A stretch of 52,077 nucleotides of DNA from JBEKYD01 sp049509915 (GCA_049509915.1 JBEKZL010000012.1:1-52077), one strand, 5' to 3'. Shown: positions 8,569-17,586, counted from the stretch's first letter. The notes: generated from the sequence alone by a model not told the origin. Numbers and translations are program-made.

Positions 8569-11199
8569 CTATCCCGCCAACTGCCTCAGCACGTACGGCA
8601 GAATGCCGCCGTTGCGATAGTATTCCACTTCCTGCGGCGTATCCACCCGAACCGTTACGGTGAACTTCTTTTCGCCGCCATCGGCCCCGACGGCGCGCAC
8701 GGTTGCCTTGCGGCCGCCGCCGTTGAGCGCGGCCGGGATGCCTTCGATGTGGAACACTTCCTTTCCGGTGAGGCCCAGCGACGCCGCATTTTCGCCCTCG
8801 CTATACTGGAGTGGCAGCAGGCCCATCCCCACCAGGTTGGTGCGGTGAATGCGTTCGAAACTCTCCGCGATCACCGCCCGCACGCCCAGCAGCATGACGC
8901 CCTTCGCCGCCCAATCGCGCGACGATCCTGAGCCGTACTCCTTGCCGGCCAGGATCAGCAGCGGTACGCCTTCCCGTTGGTATTCCATGGCGGCATAGTA
9001 GATGAACTGCTGCTCGCCGCCGGGCAGGTGCACCGTCCAACCGCCCTCGGTGCCGGGCGCGAGTTGATTGCGCAGGCGGATATTGGCCAGCGTGCCGCGT
9101 ACCATCGCTTCGTGGTTGCCGCGCCGCGCCCCGTAGGAGTTGAAATCCGCCGGCTTCACGCCCAGGCCGATCAGGTACTTTCCCGCCGGGCTGTCCTTTG
9201 GAATCGATCCCGCCGGCGAAATGTGATCGGTCGTCACCGAATCGCCCAGCATCGCCAGCGCGCGCATGCCGGCAAAATCATGAATCGATTTGGCCGGGTC
9301 CGCCAACCGCTCGAAGTAAGGCGGCTTCTTGATATACGTGGAGTTCGCGTCCCACTGAAACGTGTTACCGGTCGGCACCGGCAGCGTCTGCCAGCTCGCG
9401 TCGCCGTCGAAAACGTGCGCGTATTCGTGTTCGAACATGCCCTGGTCGATGGCCGTACGCACGGTCGCCGCGATCTCCTCGTTGCTGGGCCAGATATCAC
9501 GGAGGTAAACCGGCTGGCCGTCGGAGCCCGTGCCCAGCGCGTCGCTGGTCAAATCGATATCCACCGTTCCGGCCAGGGCGTACGCCACCACCAGCGGCGG
9601 CGATGCCAGGTAATTGGCCTTCACCAGTGGGTTCACCCGCCCCTCGAAGTTGCGGTTCCCGCTGAGCACTGCCGCCACCACCAGGTTCTCTTTGTTCACC
9701 GCCTGCGCCACCGCGTCCGGCAACGGCCCGCTGTTGCCGATGCAAGTGGTGCAGCCGAAACCCACCAGGTGGAAATTCAACTTCTCCAACGAGTCGAGCA
9801 GTCCCGCCTTTTTGTAATAATCGATCACGACTTTGGAGCCCGGCGCCAGGCTGGTCTTTACCCACGGTTTGGCGCTTAGCCCGCGCTCGACGGCTTTCTT
9901 GGCAAGCAGCCCCGCTGCCAACATCACCGAAGGATTGGAAGTGTTGGTGCAACTGGTGATGGCAGCGATCACCACCGCGCCGTCCCCAACTGCCGTCTCG
10001 CCGCTCTTGCCCGCGCCGGGGAAGGCGTCGTGGAAATTCTGCTGCACTCCACCCAGTTCCACGCGGTCCTGCGGGCGCTTGGGCCCGGCCATGGAAGGCG
10101 CCACCTGGGCCAGGTCGAGCGCCAGCGTATCGCCATAGACAGGGTCGGGTGTGGCGTCGGTTCGGAACAGCCCTTGCTCTTTGGTGTAGGCTTCCACCAG
10201 CGCCACCAGTTCGGCCGGCCGGTTGCTGAATTTCAGGTACGCCAGGGTTTCGTGGTCAACCGGGAAAAAGCCCATGGTGGCGCCGTATTCGGGAGCCATA
10301 TTGGCCACCGTGGCACGGTCGGCCAGGCTCAGCGCGCTCAACCCCGGGCCGTAGAATTCCACGAATTTGCCTACCACGCCCTTCTTGCGCAGCATCTGGG
10401 TGATGGTCAGAACCAGGTCCGTCGCGGTGCAGCCTTCCTTCAACCTGCCGTGCAGTTTGAAACCCACCACCGGCGGCAGCAGCATCGAAATCGGCTGGCC
10501 CAGCATACAGGCTTCGGCTTCAATTCCACCCACTCCCCAGCCGAGCACGCCCAGCCCGTTGATCATGGTGGTGTGCGAATCGGTGCCCACCAGCGAGTCT
10601 GGATAAGCCACGCCGTCCTTTGTAAAGACCACCGGCGCCAGATACTCCAGGTTTACCTGGTGGACGATGCCGGTATCGGGCGGCACTACGCGAAAATTGC
10701 GGAACGCCGTCTGGCCCCAGCGCAGCAGCATATAGCGTTCGCGGTTGCGCTCGAATTCCAGCAGGGCATTCAGGTCGAAGGCTTGCGCCGTCCCGAAGTG
10801 GTCCACCTGCACCGAGTGATCGATCACCAGGTCGGCCGGCATCAGCGGGTTGGCCCGCGCCGGATCGGCGCCCATGGCGGCCAGCGCATCCCGCATTGCC
10901 GCCAGATCCACTACCGCCGGAACGCCGGTGAAATCCTGCAACAACACGCGCGCCGGCATGAAGCTGATCTCTTTGCTCTCGCCGCCCGCGGCTCCTGCCG
11001 CAACATATTCGATGTCGGCAGCCGAAACCCGTCGCCCGTCTTCGTGGCGCAACAGGTTTTCGAGCAGGATCCTGGTAGAAAACGGCAGCCGGGCAGTTTG
11101 GCCGACGCCCTTTTCGTCTATTGCCGCCAGGCGGAAGTATTCGTACTCGGCGGCGCCTACGCGCAGCTTCGCCGCCGCGCCAAAACTGTTTTGTGCCAT
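8569..11199 (-). CDS. acnA: Aconitate hydratase A
   Basis: 876 residues, the usual length for AcnA. It interconverts citrate and isocitrate in the TCA cycle using a [4Fe-4S] cluster. Cluster-ligand segments are visible (AITSCTNTSNP; GFGCTTCIGNSGPL), as are DSHTTMINGLGVLGWGVGG and the swivel-domain signature KEYGSGSSRDWAAKG. The protein lacks the long N-terminal extension of AcnB. The promoter looks leaderless: TATAAT at 11212-11207 lies exactly 7 nt before the ATG and no Shine-Dalgarno is present. The SDR gene follows 82 nt downstream. Confidence 0.97.
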   Translation of the reverse strand: MAQNSFGAAAKLRVGAAEYEYFRLAAIDEKGVGQTARLPFSTRILLENLLRHEDGRRVSAADIEYVAAGAAGGESKEISFMPARVLLQDFTGVPAVVDLAAMRDALAAMGADPARANPLMPADLVIDHSVQVDHFGTAQAFDLNALLEFERNRERYMLLRWGQTAFRNFRVVPPDTGIVHQVNLEYLAPVVFTKDGVAYPDSLVGTDSHTTMINGLGVLGWGVGGIEAEACMLGQPISMLLPPVVGFKLHGRLKEGCTATDLVLTITQMLRKKGVVGKFVEFYGPGLSALSLADRATVANMAPEYGATMGFFPVDHETLAYLKFSNRPAELVALVEAYTKEQGLFRTDATPDPVYGDTLALDLAQVAPSMAGPKRPQDRVELGGVQQNFHDAFPGAGKSGETAVGDGAVVIAAITSCTNTSNPSVMLAAGLLAKKAVERGLSAKPWVKTSLAPGSKVVIDYYKKAGLLDSLEKLNFHLVGFGCTTCIGNSGPLPDAVAQAVNKENLVVAAVLSGNRNFEGRVNPLVKANYLASPPLVVAYALAGTVDIDLTSDALGTGSDGQPVYLRDIWPSNEEIAATVRTAIDQGMFEHEYAHVFDGDASWQTLPVPTGNTFQWDANSTYIKKPPYFERLADPAKSIHDFAGMRALAMLGDSVTTDHISPAGSIPKDSPAGKYLIGLGVKPADFNSYGARRGNHEAMVRGTLANIRLRNQLAPGTEGGWTVHLPGGEQQFIYYAAMEYQREGVPLLILAGKEYGSGSSRDWAAKGVMLLGVRAVIAESFERIHRTNLVGMGLLPLQYSEGENAASLGLTGKEVFHIEGIPAALNGGGRKATVRAVGADGGEKKFTVTVRVDTPQEVEYYRNGGILPYVLRQLAG

Positions 11200-11206
11200 C
11201 AGTCCG

Positions 11207-11212
11207 ATTATA
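11207..11212 (-). promoter_or_regulatory. Leaderless-type -10 box of acnA
   Basis: On the minus strand TATAAT is followed by 7 nt and then the ATG of acnA, so transcription would start at or next to the A of ATG. A partial -35 (TTGTTC) lies 16 nt upstream. Confidence 0.5.
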
Positions 11213-11288
11213 GAAGGAAAGCGCCGGGGAACAAGGAGCCGGGCAAATGGGCCTGTCAGGCAGCACGGAAACGCCGCGTCGCGGCTAC

Positions 11289-11314
11289 GACGGGCCGGGG
11301 GGAGGCCTGTCCCA
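11289..11314 (-). repeat. Repeat family D hairpin after the radical SAM gene
   Basis: Read on the minus strand, GTGGGACAGGCCTCCC... folds as GACAGGCC/GGCCCGTC with one mismatch, beginning 5 nt after the stop at 11320. The same sequence occurs at 38873-38896, also directly after a stop codon. Confidence 0.6.
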
Positions 11315-11319
11315 CGTAT

Positions 11320-13026
11320 TTAGGCGCCCAACGGCTCTTCCGGGACGGGAAGCAGAGCGGACAGGGCATCCAGACGCGCTTCTGAAAGGTTCCAGTTGCG
11401 ACGCTCGATAATGGTTGGCGGCTCGTAGGTTTGGCCGGCCGCGAGGCGTTTCCGTTCGCGGCGCGCCGCCCAAAGCAGTCCCGGTCCCAACGCTAAAGTT
11501 GCCGCCCGGCTCAACCATCCGAATTCATGAGCCAGCTGCCGGCGTAAAGCGTGGATTTTTTCGGCTATTTGCGGATTGCCCCGGCGGAGGTACTTTTCCA
11601 TGGCAAATAGAGCGGCGGCATAGCCCGTGCCCAGCGAGCGCGCTTCCCAGGCGAAACGGGAGCGCACGCGCGGGTCGGAGTCGTTCTTGTATCGCAGCCA
11701 GCCTTCCAGCGTGGTGCGGCAAATGCGATAAATGCTCGGCCCGTTACGCTCGAAATCGCGGCGAAACGCTCCGTCCAGAAAGCGCTTGGAATCCTCCCTG
11801 CTGATAGCGGCATGGCGGAAATTGAATTTGTCCTGGCCGTGAATATCCGCCAGGTCGACGCCCTCGATCATTCTGCCCTGCTCCGTCATCTCCGCGAAAA
11901 GCGGCGTGCCGGGCACCGGAGTGTACAGCATGAACTGATGAAAATCGGTATCGTGGGCGACGGCGTGCTCGATTTCGCCGCCGATATTCTCGGGTGTGTG
12001 GTGCTCCAGGCCGACGATGGTCGAGCCCAGCACCTTGATGCCGTGATGCCGCAATTCGCGGGTGAGCGCGATGGTGTCGGCGCCCTTCAACTTCAAATAA
12101 GCCGAGTGCAGCGATTCGAGGCCCATCCAAACCCACGAAACGCCCAATTCCACCAGCTCCCGCATGGTATATTGCGCGATCGCATTGGCGGAAGAGAATA
12201 CGTACAGCGCCCAAGCCTTGCCATTGCGCCGCATGAAATCGAGCAACTCCATGGCGCGCCGCTTGTGTAGCAGGAAATTCTCGTCCATCACGAAAAAGGA
12301 CCGCACCCCCAGGTTGCGCTCCATCTCGCTCATCACGCCGTAAAGTTCTTCGCCGGTATTATAGAAATTCAGATAGTGCCCTTTGCCGCCGAAAAACGCC
12401 GAAGTAGTGCAGAAATTGCAACCCATGGGGCAGCCCACCGAAGGAATGATGGTGGCGGCGTTGGTGCCTTTGTTTTGGGGCAGCTTCACGCCCAGCGTGC
12501 GGGCCTCGAAGCCGGAGACGATTTCCGGATGGCGGATGGCCGCCTTGTCGTCTTCTCCCAGGAAGCGGCGCATCCAGGAAATCCCGTCGCCTCGCACGAA
12601 ATGGTCCGCATCCACCATTTTTTCCAGGTCCGGGGTAGCCGTCACGTGCCCACCGATCACGATGGTGGCGCGCGGCGCAATCCTTCGCACCATTCGGCAC
12701 ATCTCCCGCACTTTGCCCACGTTCACGATGATCGACGAAATACCCACGATGTCGTAATCGTGGGCCGCCAATTCGGCTTCGAACGCTTCGCGTGTAGGGA
12801 AATCCAGCACCGTCGTGGGCGCCGAGATGTTGCGTTGAATCATGAGGATGCCCCACGACCGGTGAAACATGCGCAGCGAAAACGGCCCCTGCTCCCTGGT
12901 CACCTGGTTGTGATACAGCTCCATGGGGTTGATCTCGCGGGAGCCGAATTCATCGTTTTGAGCATAGGGCCCGAAGACGGATGCCAGCAGAATTCGAGCT
13001 TGCGAACCTTTAGGATGTTTTTGCAT
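11320..13026 (-). CDS. B12-binding domain radical SAM protein
   Basis: 568 residues from ATG 13026. The frame extends further upstream, but that part runs through repeat family A and a TATAAT, so it is non-coding. Residues ~80-150 look like a cobalamin-binding fold (YDIVGISSIIVNVGKV...ATIVIGGHVTATP). The SAM cluster motif CPMGCNFC (C199, C203, C206) follows, then a TIM-barrel region (FFVMDENFLL, GVSWVWMGLES) and a helical C-terminal domain. Family members carry out methylations or rearrangements on unactivated carbons; the substrate is not evident. No clear Shine-Dalgarno is seen. A family D hairpin follows the stop. Confidence 0.85.
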   Translation of the reverse strand: MQKHPKGSQARILLASVFGPYAQNDEFGSREINPMELYHNQVTREQGPFSLRMFHRSWGILMIQRNISAPTTVLDFPTREAFEAELAAHDYDIVGISSIIVNVGKVREMCRMVRRIAPRATIVIGGHVTATPDLEKMVDADHFVRGDGISWMRRFLGEDDKAAIRHPEIVSGFEARTLGVKLPQNKGTNAATIIPSVGCPMGCNFCTTSAFFGGKGHYLNFYNTGEELYGVMSEMERNLGVRSFFVMDENFLLHKRRAMELLDFMRRNGKAWALYVFSSANAIAQYTMRELVELGVSWVWMGLESLHSAYLKLKGADTIALTRELRHHGIKVLGSTIVGLEHHTPENIGGEIEHAVAHDTDFHQFMLYTPVPGTPLFAEMTEQGRMIEGVDLADIHGQDKFNFRHAAISREDSKRFLDGAFRRDFERNGPSIYRICRTTLEGWLRYKNDSDPRVRSRFAWEARSLGTGYAAALFAMEKYLRRGNPQIAEKIHALRRQLAHEFGWLSRAATLALGPGLLWAARRERKRLAAGQTYEPPTIIERRNWNLSEARLDALSALLPVPEEPLGA

Positions 13027-13051
13027 TGGAGATAAAAGGTGCTTAATGGCG

Positions 13052-13057
13052 ATTATA
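13052..13057 (-). promoter_or_regulatory. Candidate -10 box of the radical SAM gene
   Basis: TATAAT on the minus strand, 25 nt before the chosen ATG. It supports the shorter start of the radical SAM gene. No consensus -35 is seen. Confidence 0.35.
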
Positions 13058-13104
13058 CCACCGGGGGGAGGGGGGCGCTCTCCGGTTCTGGGGAAATCCG
13101 CTCC

Positions 13105-13199
13105 CGGCAACCGCTCCCTGACGGTCGCGGCTTCGGTAAGTGATTGCAAACGCGTGGCTTCCGTAACCGAGCCGCGACCGTAAGGGAGCGGTTGCCGCG
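13105..13199. repeat. Repeat family A, inverted pair
   Basis: Two family A copies face each other: 13105-13139 (minus orientation) and 13163-13199 (plus orientation). They share CGGCAACCGCTCCCT-ACGGTCGCGGCT as inverted arms separated by about 20 nt. The arrangement resembles a BIME (paired REP elements) at the left edge of the RM cassette. Confidence 0.7.
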
Positions 13200-13560
13200 C
13201 CTAAACTGCGAAATCCACTGATCGGTTGAGCAGTTAAGCACCCGGCTGCTCCGGCCGGCCGATAAGAAGTGTAGAATGGTGTTCTCCCCCGAAGCGAGGC
13301 AGCCTGTGAATACGCTCACGCCGGAACAGCGTAGCGAGCGGACGCGCCGGGTCCGGGCGAAGGACGACAAGACGGTTTGTCGTGCCTGTGCGCCGTTCTT
13401 CGGGCGGCCCGCCGAGGCCGATCCCGCCGGCGGGTCGTTGCCGCGAAGCCCAACATTGCGCTTCCAAGCGGCGGTAAAATCATTCTGGTAGATGGATGTT
13501 TTTGGCGGAGGCGTGGGCCGGCAGGGATCGATACGTGAATCGCGGCGGGGATGTATTGCG
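13200..13560 (+). other. Non-coding gap before the RM cassette
   Basis: Contains open frames on both strands (a 71-codon one at 13276-13491) with no recognisable domain. LTPEQRSERTRRVRAKDDK faintly recalls small basic proteins common in Solibacter but is too weak to call. GGCGGGGA at 13544-13551 is the likely ribosome site of the methyltransferase. Confidence 0.4.
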
Positions 13561-13566
13561 GTGTCG

Positions 13567-14877
13567 ATGACAAAGGGGAAAAGACGACCGATCGGCGTCG
13601 ACCTGTTTGCGGGCGCCGGTGGCATGAGTCTCGGCTTCGAGCAGGCGGGGTTCGACGTCGCGGCGGCGGTCGAGTACGACCCGGTCCATTGCTCGACGCA
13701 CGAGTTCAATTTCCCGGACTGTGCAGCCATTTGTCGGAGCGTTGCCGATATCGACGGCGCCTATATACGGCGCGAGTCGCGAATAGGCGACGCTAATGTG
13801 GATGTCGTGTTCGGCGGCGCGCCGTGTCAAGGGTTTAGCATGATCGGCAAGCGGGCGTTAGACGATCCCCGGAACTCCCTCGTGCATCACTTCGTCCGTC
13901 TTGTGGCGGATCTTAGGGCGTCGTACTTCGTCTTCGAGAACGTGCGGGGGTTGACCATCGGCCAACATGCACGCTTCCTCGACGAGATCATTTGCGAGTT
14001 CGGGAAGAACGGTTATCGGGTTGTGGAGGATTATCAAGTCCTGAACGCAGCTCACTACGGGGTGCCGCAGGACCGTTGGCGCCTGTTCCTGTTCGGCGCG
14101 CGGAAGGGCCACCCGTTGCCGGAGTACCCGCGGCGCTCGCACGAGCCTCCGAAGAACGGGAATGGCGTGCACGGCAACCTGTTCCTCAGGAGTACGCCCA
14201 CCGTTTGGGAAGCGTTGCGCGATCTCCCGGACGCCGAGGACTATGACGAACTGCTGGATCGGGACTGGGTCCGTGCGCGATTCAAAATGCCCACCGAGTA
14301 TTCGGCTCCACTCCGCGGGCATGAGACGGATCCCGAGGACTACACCGTGCCGCGAGAGTTCGATTCCACTCTCCTGACTTCAAGCCGGCGCACGATCCAC
14401 ACGGAACTATCGAGGAGGCGGTTCTCCGAAACGAAACCAGGGGACACCGAGCCGGTCAGCCGATTCCACAAGCTAGACCCAAATGGGGTCTGCAACACGA
14501 TTCGGGCGGGAACCGCGAGCGACAGGGGCGCCTTTACGTCGCCGCGCCCGATCCACCCTTACTCGCCGCGATGCATTACCGTGCGCGAGGCTGCCCGGCT
14601 ACACTCCTATCCCGACTGGTTCCGGCTGCACGTAACGAAGTGGCACGGATTTCGCCAGATAGGAAACTCGGTTCCCCCACTTCTTGCGCGCGCGGCGGCT
14701 TCGAAGGTCCGCGAAGCGCTCGATATCGCGCCGCGGAGGCCCGAGCGCTCAATCGAACTCGGCGACGAGCGCCTGCTCTCGTTCGACATGTCGGATGCCG
14801 CGGCCAGATATGGCGTGAAGGCCGACGTCGTACCCAAACGCAAGCGCATGCCGCCCGAGGCCGGCGTACATGGCTGA
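13567..14877 (+). CDS. DNA (cytosine-5-)-methyltransferase of an RM system
   Basis: 436 residues from ATG 13567; GTG 13561 is equally possible and is better spaced from GGCGGGGA. It transfers methyl from SAM to C5 of cytosine and would protect host sites. The ordered C5-MTase motifs are present: I (DLFAGAGGMSLGFEQAG), IV (GGAPCQGFS, catalytic Cys87), VI (ENVRGL), VIII (QDRWRLFLFGAR) and X (IGNSVPPLLA). The target recognition region between VIII and X is about 150 residues; the recognised sequence cannot be predicted. The stop overlaps the start of the next ORF by 8 nt. With the following nuclease and vsr it forms a compact type II cassette on the plus strand, between two minus-strand host genes. 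Confidence 0.93.
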   Translation: MTKGKRRPIGVDLFAGAGGMSLGFEQAGFDVAAAVEYDPVHCSTHEFNFPDCAAICRSVADIDGAYIRRESRIGDANVDVVFGGAPCQGFSMIGKRALDDPRNSLVHHFVRLVADLRASYFVFENVRGLTIGQHARFLDEIICEFGKNGYRVVEDYQVLNAAHYGVPQDRWRLFLFGARKGHPLPEYPRRSHEPPKNGNGVHGNLFLRSTPTVWEALRDLPDAEDYDELLDRDWVRARFKMPTEYSAPLRGHETDPEDYTVPREFDSTLLTSSRRTIHTELSRRRFSETKPGDTEPVSRFHKLDPNGVCNTIRAGTASDRGAFTSPRPIHPYSPRCITVREAARLHSYPDWFRLHVTKWHGFRQIGNSVPPLLARAAASKVREALDIAPRRPERSIELGDERLLSFDMSDAAARYGVKADVVPKRKRMPPEAGVHG

Positions 14878-15694
14878 GAAGAAACCCGCCGCCTCTCCCG
14901 GAAAAAAGCCGAACCGCTACTCCGCGATCGTCGGCACGATCTTCAAACGCCATTACAGGCGTGGAGAAACCCAATTCGATTTCTCTCGCGACGAGTTCGT
15001 TGGGGTCGCCAAATCGCTTGGGATTGCGTTGCCCAAGAACCTGGGCGATACGATCTATTCGTTCCGCTTTCGCACCGCCCTGCCGCCGGAGATCGTGGCC
15101 ACGGCCCCAAAAGGCATGGAGTGGGGCATCGAGCTTGCGGGCAAGGGCTTGTATCGGTTTCGGCTCGGCACGCTAATCCGGATCGTGCCACGGCCGGATC
15201 TGATCGCCATCAAGATACCGGACGCTACGCCCGAGATCGTCGCGTCCTATGCTCTCAGCGACGAACAGGCACTGCTTGCTAAGGTGCGATACAACCGATT
15301 GATCGACATCTTCCTTGGCATAGCGGCGTACTCCCTCCAGAACCATCTGCGAACTACTGTCAGTGGTATCGGCCAAATCGAGGTGGACGAGATCTACGTG
15401 GGGGTCAATCGTAACGGGCAGCAGTTCGCGATCCCCGTCCAGGCGAAGGGTGGTACCGACCAGCTCGGCGTGACCCAGACTCGTCAGGATATAGCGTGTT
15501 GCGTCCAGAAGTTCGCGCGGCTCACGTGCCGGCCCGTTTCCGCGCAGTTCACGGCGGACGATACGATCGCCCTTTTCGAGTTGACGCTCGACGGCGAAGA
15601 CGTCAAGGTCGTCGAGGAGAAGCACTACCGCCTCGTGCCGTCGGACGAAATCGGCGATCAAGACCTCATCACGTACTCCAAACGTGGGCGCTGA
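14870..15694 (+). CDS. Candidate type II restriction endonuclease (PD-(D/E)XK-like)
   Basis: 274 residues, overlapping the methyltransferase by 8 nt. I do not recognise a named family with certainty. Residues 169-193 read QIEVDEIYVGVN...FAIPVQAKGG, giving D173, then Q191-x-K193, the spacing expected of a PD-(D/E)XK nuclease core with Q in the place of E. The next segment (QTRQDIACCVQKFARLTCRPVSAQF) resembles the helix and strand that follow such cores. The location between a C5 methyltransferase and Vsr makes the partner restriction enzyme the natural role. The N-terminal third is basic and could bind DNA. Function is inferred, not shown. Confidence 0.7.
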   Translation: MAEKKPAASPGKKPNRYSAIVGTIFKRHYRRGETQFDFSRDEFVGVAKSLGIALPKNLGDTIYSFRFRTALPPEIVATAPKGMEWGIELAGKGLYRFRLGTLIRIVPRPDLIAIKIPDATPEIVASYALSDEQALLAKVRYNRLIDIFLGIAAYSLQNHLRTTVSGIGQIEVDEIYVGVNRNGQQFAIPVQAKGGTDQLGVTQTRQDIACCVQKFARLTCRPVSAQFTADDTIALFELTLDGEDVKVVEEKHYRLVPSDEIGDQDLITYSKRGR

Positions 15695-15702
15695 GAATCC
15701 GT

Positions 15703-16173
15703 ATGGACCACGTCTCCAAAGAGGTCCGATCTAAGATCATGGCCACGGTGCGGTCGACGGGAGGCCGCACCACCGAACTGGCCCTCGGCCGGTTATTGTG
15801 GGCGGCCGGGCTGCGGGGATATCGCAAGCAATGGCCGGTCGCCGGAAAGCCGGACTTTGCGTGGCCGGCATTAAAGATCGCCGTGTTCGTCGACGGCTGT
15901 TTCTGGCACGGGTGTACGCGATGCAAGTACTTGCCGCGAACGCACACCAAGTTCTGGCGCGACAAGATCGAAACGAACCAGCGTCGCGACCGCCGCGTGT
16001 CGCAGCGGCTTCGGCGGGCGGGATGGACGGTTATCCGGGTGAGGGAGTGCGCCGTGTTCCGCGCCGGCACTCTTCGCCGGATCTCACGGGCGCTCGACTC
16101 GCGCCGGGCTGCATCGAGCTGGCAGCCTCGAAGCAAGAGTCAAGCAATGCCTTCCGCCGCTACGGCCCGATAA
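15703..16173 (+). CDS. vsr: Very short patch repair endonuclease (Vsr)
   Basis: 156 residues. Vsr nicks beside T:G mismatches made when 5-methylcytosine deaminates, so it prevents mutation at sites methylated by the neighbouring C5 enzyme. Visible features are the N-terminal VRSKIMATVRSTGGRTTELALGRLLW segment, the putative catalytic Asp51 in GKPDFAW, DGCFWHGC (His69 and Zn-type Cys), FWRDKIETNQRRD and GWTVIRVRECAV. Start ATG 15703 lies 8 nt after the nuclease stop; a longer upstream frame overlaps that gene and is rejected. The tail after ~residue 135 is low-complexity and not conserved in the family. Confidence 0.93.
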   Translation: MDHVSKEVRSKIMATVRSTGGRTTELALGRLLWAAGLRGYRKQWPVAGKPDFAWPALKIAVFVDGCFWHGCTRCKYLPRTHTKFWRDKIETNQRRDRRVSQRLRRAGWTVIRVRECAVFRAGTLRRISRALDSRRAASSWQPRSKSQAMPSAATAR

Positions 16174-16190
16174 GGGGTGGGGCCGCCAAT

Positions 16191-17426
16191 CTACCGGCCA
16201 GGAAAGCTTGAGAACTTATGGATCGTCAGCCCGCTCAACAGCTTCGGGTAGAAATCGGTGGACTTCTGGGGCATGACGCCGCCGCCGAAAGAGGTGTCGG
16301 CGACCTGCCGGATCGAAGTGGGTTTCAGCAGAAAAGCGACTTGCGCCGTGCCTTCGCGTGCGGCGGCGATGGCGGCATCGAGGCCGCGAATGTACCGCAG
16401 GTGTTTCTCGTCGCGAACCGCGGCCGGATCGATGCCCAGGTTTTCTTCAAGCAGTTGGCGATGCAACACGCGGACGTCCAGGTCGCCCGAAGCGGCCAGT
16501 TCTTCGAGCAGGTACAAGCGATTGCCGATGGCCGCGCCGATCGCGACCTTGCCGTTGTCAATCGCCCAGGCGGCGCGGAGACCCGCCGGAGACTCGATTT
16601 CTTCGACCCGGAACTCCGTGGCGGCTTTGGCCAGAAAGTGGCCGGTATCGACGCCGTTCACCAGCCGGTGGGTGGCCAGGATGCGCAATCCGGGCGAGTG
16701 CATGTTGACGAACGTCATGGGCACCCGATCGGCCCCGGCAAGCGTGGGGTTTTCGTTCCGGAACGCGAGCGCGGTTTCATAGCGATGATGGCCATCGGCG
16801 ATAATGAGTTTCTTGTCGGCCATCGACTGCTGGATAAGGCTGGCGGAAGAGATTCGCCAGAGCCGGTGAATGGCGCCGTATTCGTCGGTAACCTCGCCCA
16901 GCGGGGCCGATTGCGCGGCTTCGTCCAACAGACGGTCGATCGCCCCTTCCGGGTCGGGATAGAGCAGGAAAAGCTGCTCGGCCTGAGCGTGGGTGTGCCG
17001 CAGCAGTTCCAGACGGTCCTTCTTGGGCCCGGCCAGAGTCTGCTCGTGCCGGTGAACCACGCCCGCCGAATAATCCTCCACCGCGCCCAGGGCGATAAAA
17101 CCCTTCCGGGTCAGGCGCTCGCCCGTATCGGGTTCGGTGAACTCCTGAAAATAGGCGAAGACCGAGGGCTCCGGGTCGGCCGCCAGAATCCCGGATCGGA
17201 TCCAGCTTTCCAGGTGCCCGGCCGCGCGCGTATACACATTGTCGGTTTCGGTGTCGCCGGGCTGGCGCTCGCCCAGAATGATGCGCACCAGGTTATAAGG
17301 GCTCAGCGCCAGGTACCGCGCCTGCATGGCCGGGGAAATCTTGTCGTAGGGCTGCGTGACCAGATCGCCCAACGGGCCGGCTTTTGGGCTGTAACGAAAG
17401 GGTTGAAAAGGAAAGATGCGGGCCAA
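16191..17426 (-). CDS. DUF1015 family protein
   Basis: 411 residues starting at a TTG codon (no suitable ATG upstream in frame). The family hallmarks are visible: an N-terminal FPFQPFRYSP...VTQPYDKISP, SPYNLVRIILGE, IALGAVEDY, HEQTLAGPKKDRLELL, and the strongly conserved IADGHHRYETAL. The ADGHHR motif has been compared with ParB/SerK-like nucleotide-binding proteins, but the function is unknown. TATCCT lies 5 nt upstream of the TTG, which could fit a near-leaderless start. It converges with vsr, the stops being 17 nt apart. Confidence 0.85.
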   Translation of the reverse strand: MARIFPFQPFRYSPKAGPLGDLVTQPYDKISPAMQARYLALSPYNLVRIILGERQPGDTETDNVYTRAAGHLESWIRSGILAADPEPSVFAYFQEFTEPDTGERLTRKGFIALGAVEDYSAGVVHRHEQTLAGPKKDRLELLRHTHAQAEQLFLLYPDPEGAIDRLLDEAAQSAPLGEVTDEYGAIHRLWRISSASLIQQSMADKKLIIADGHHRYETALAFRNENPTLAGADRVPMTFVNMHSPGLRILATHRLVNGVDTGHFLAKAATEFRVEEIESPAGLRAAWAIDNGKVAIGAAIGNRLYLLEELAASGDLDVRVLHRQLLEENLGIDPAAVRDEKHLRYIRGLDAAIAAAREGTAQVAFLLKPTSIRQVADTSFGGGVMPQKSTDFYPKLLSGLTIHKFSSFPGR

Positions 17427-17464
17427 GGACCAGGATAGCAGAGGAGTCGGAAGTTTAAGGGAAA

Positions 17465-17586
17465 AGCCGGAAGGAAGAAGTTGAGAAGTCAGAAGGAAGG
17501 AGCCGGAAACGCGCGAGCCGCTTCTTCTTCTTCTGTCTTCTCTCTTCTAACTTCTGTCTTCCTTCCGCCTTCCGCTCTTCTACCTT
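17465..17586. repeat. Polypurine/polypyrimidine imperfect inverted repeat
   Basis: About 50 nt of almost pure purine on the plus strand (repeats of GAAG and GGAAG) is followed, after a short GC-rich centre, by about 65 nt of almost pure pyrimidine (CTTCTTCT, CTTCC). The arms pair imperfectly. It lies between tolC and the DUF1015 gene on the same strand and could act as a terminator or attenuator, or form triplex-type DNA. Confidence 0.6.

Noticed and set aside
10030..11385. 451-codon plus-strand frame over acnA
   Set aside because: His/Gln/Arg-rich antisense of aconitase, no domain.
13105..13199. Possible CRISPR array or IS end
   Set aside because: Only two inverted copies with no regular spacers and no transposase; fits a REP pair better.
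13276..13491. 71-codon open frame upstream of the methyltransferase
   Set aside because: No domain, unclear start, and an open frame also on the opposite strand; too weak to call a gene.
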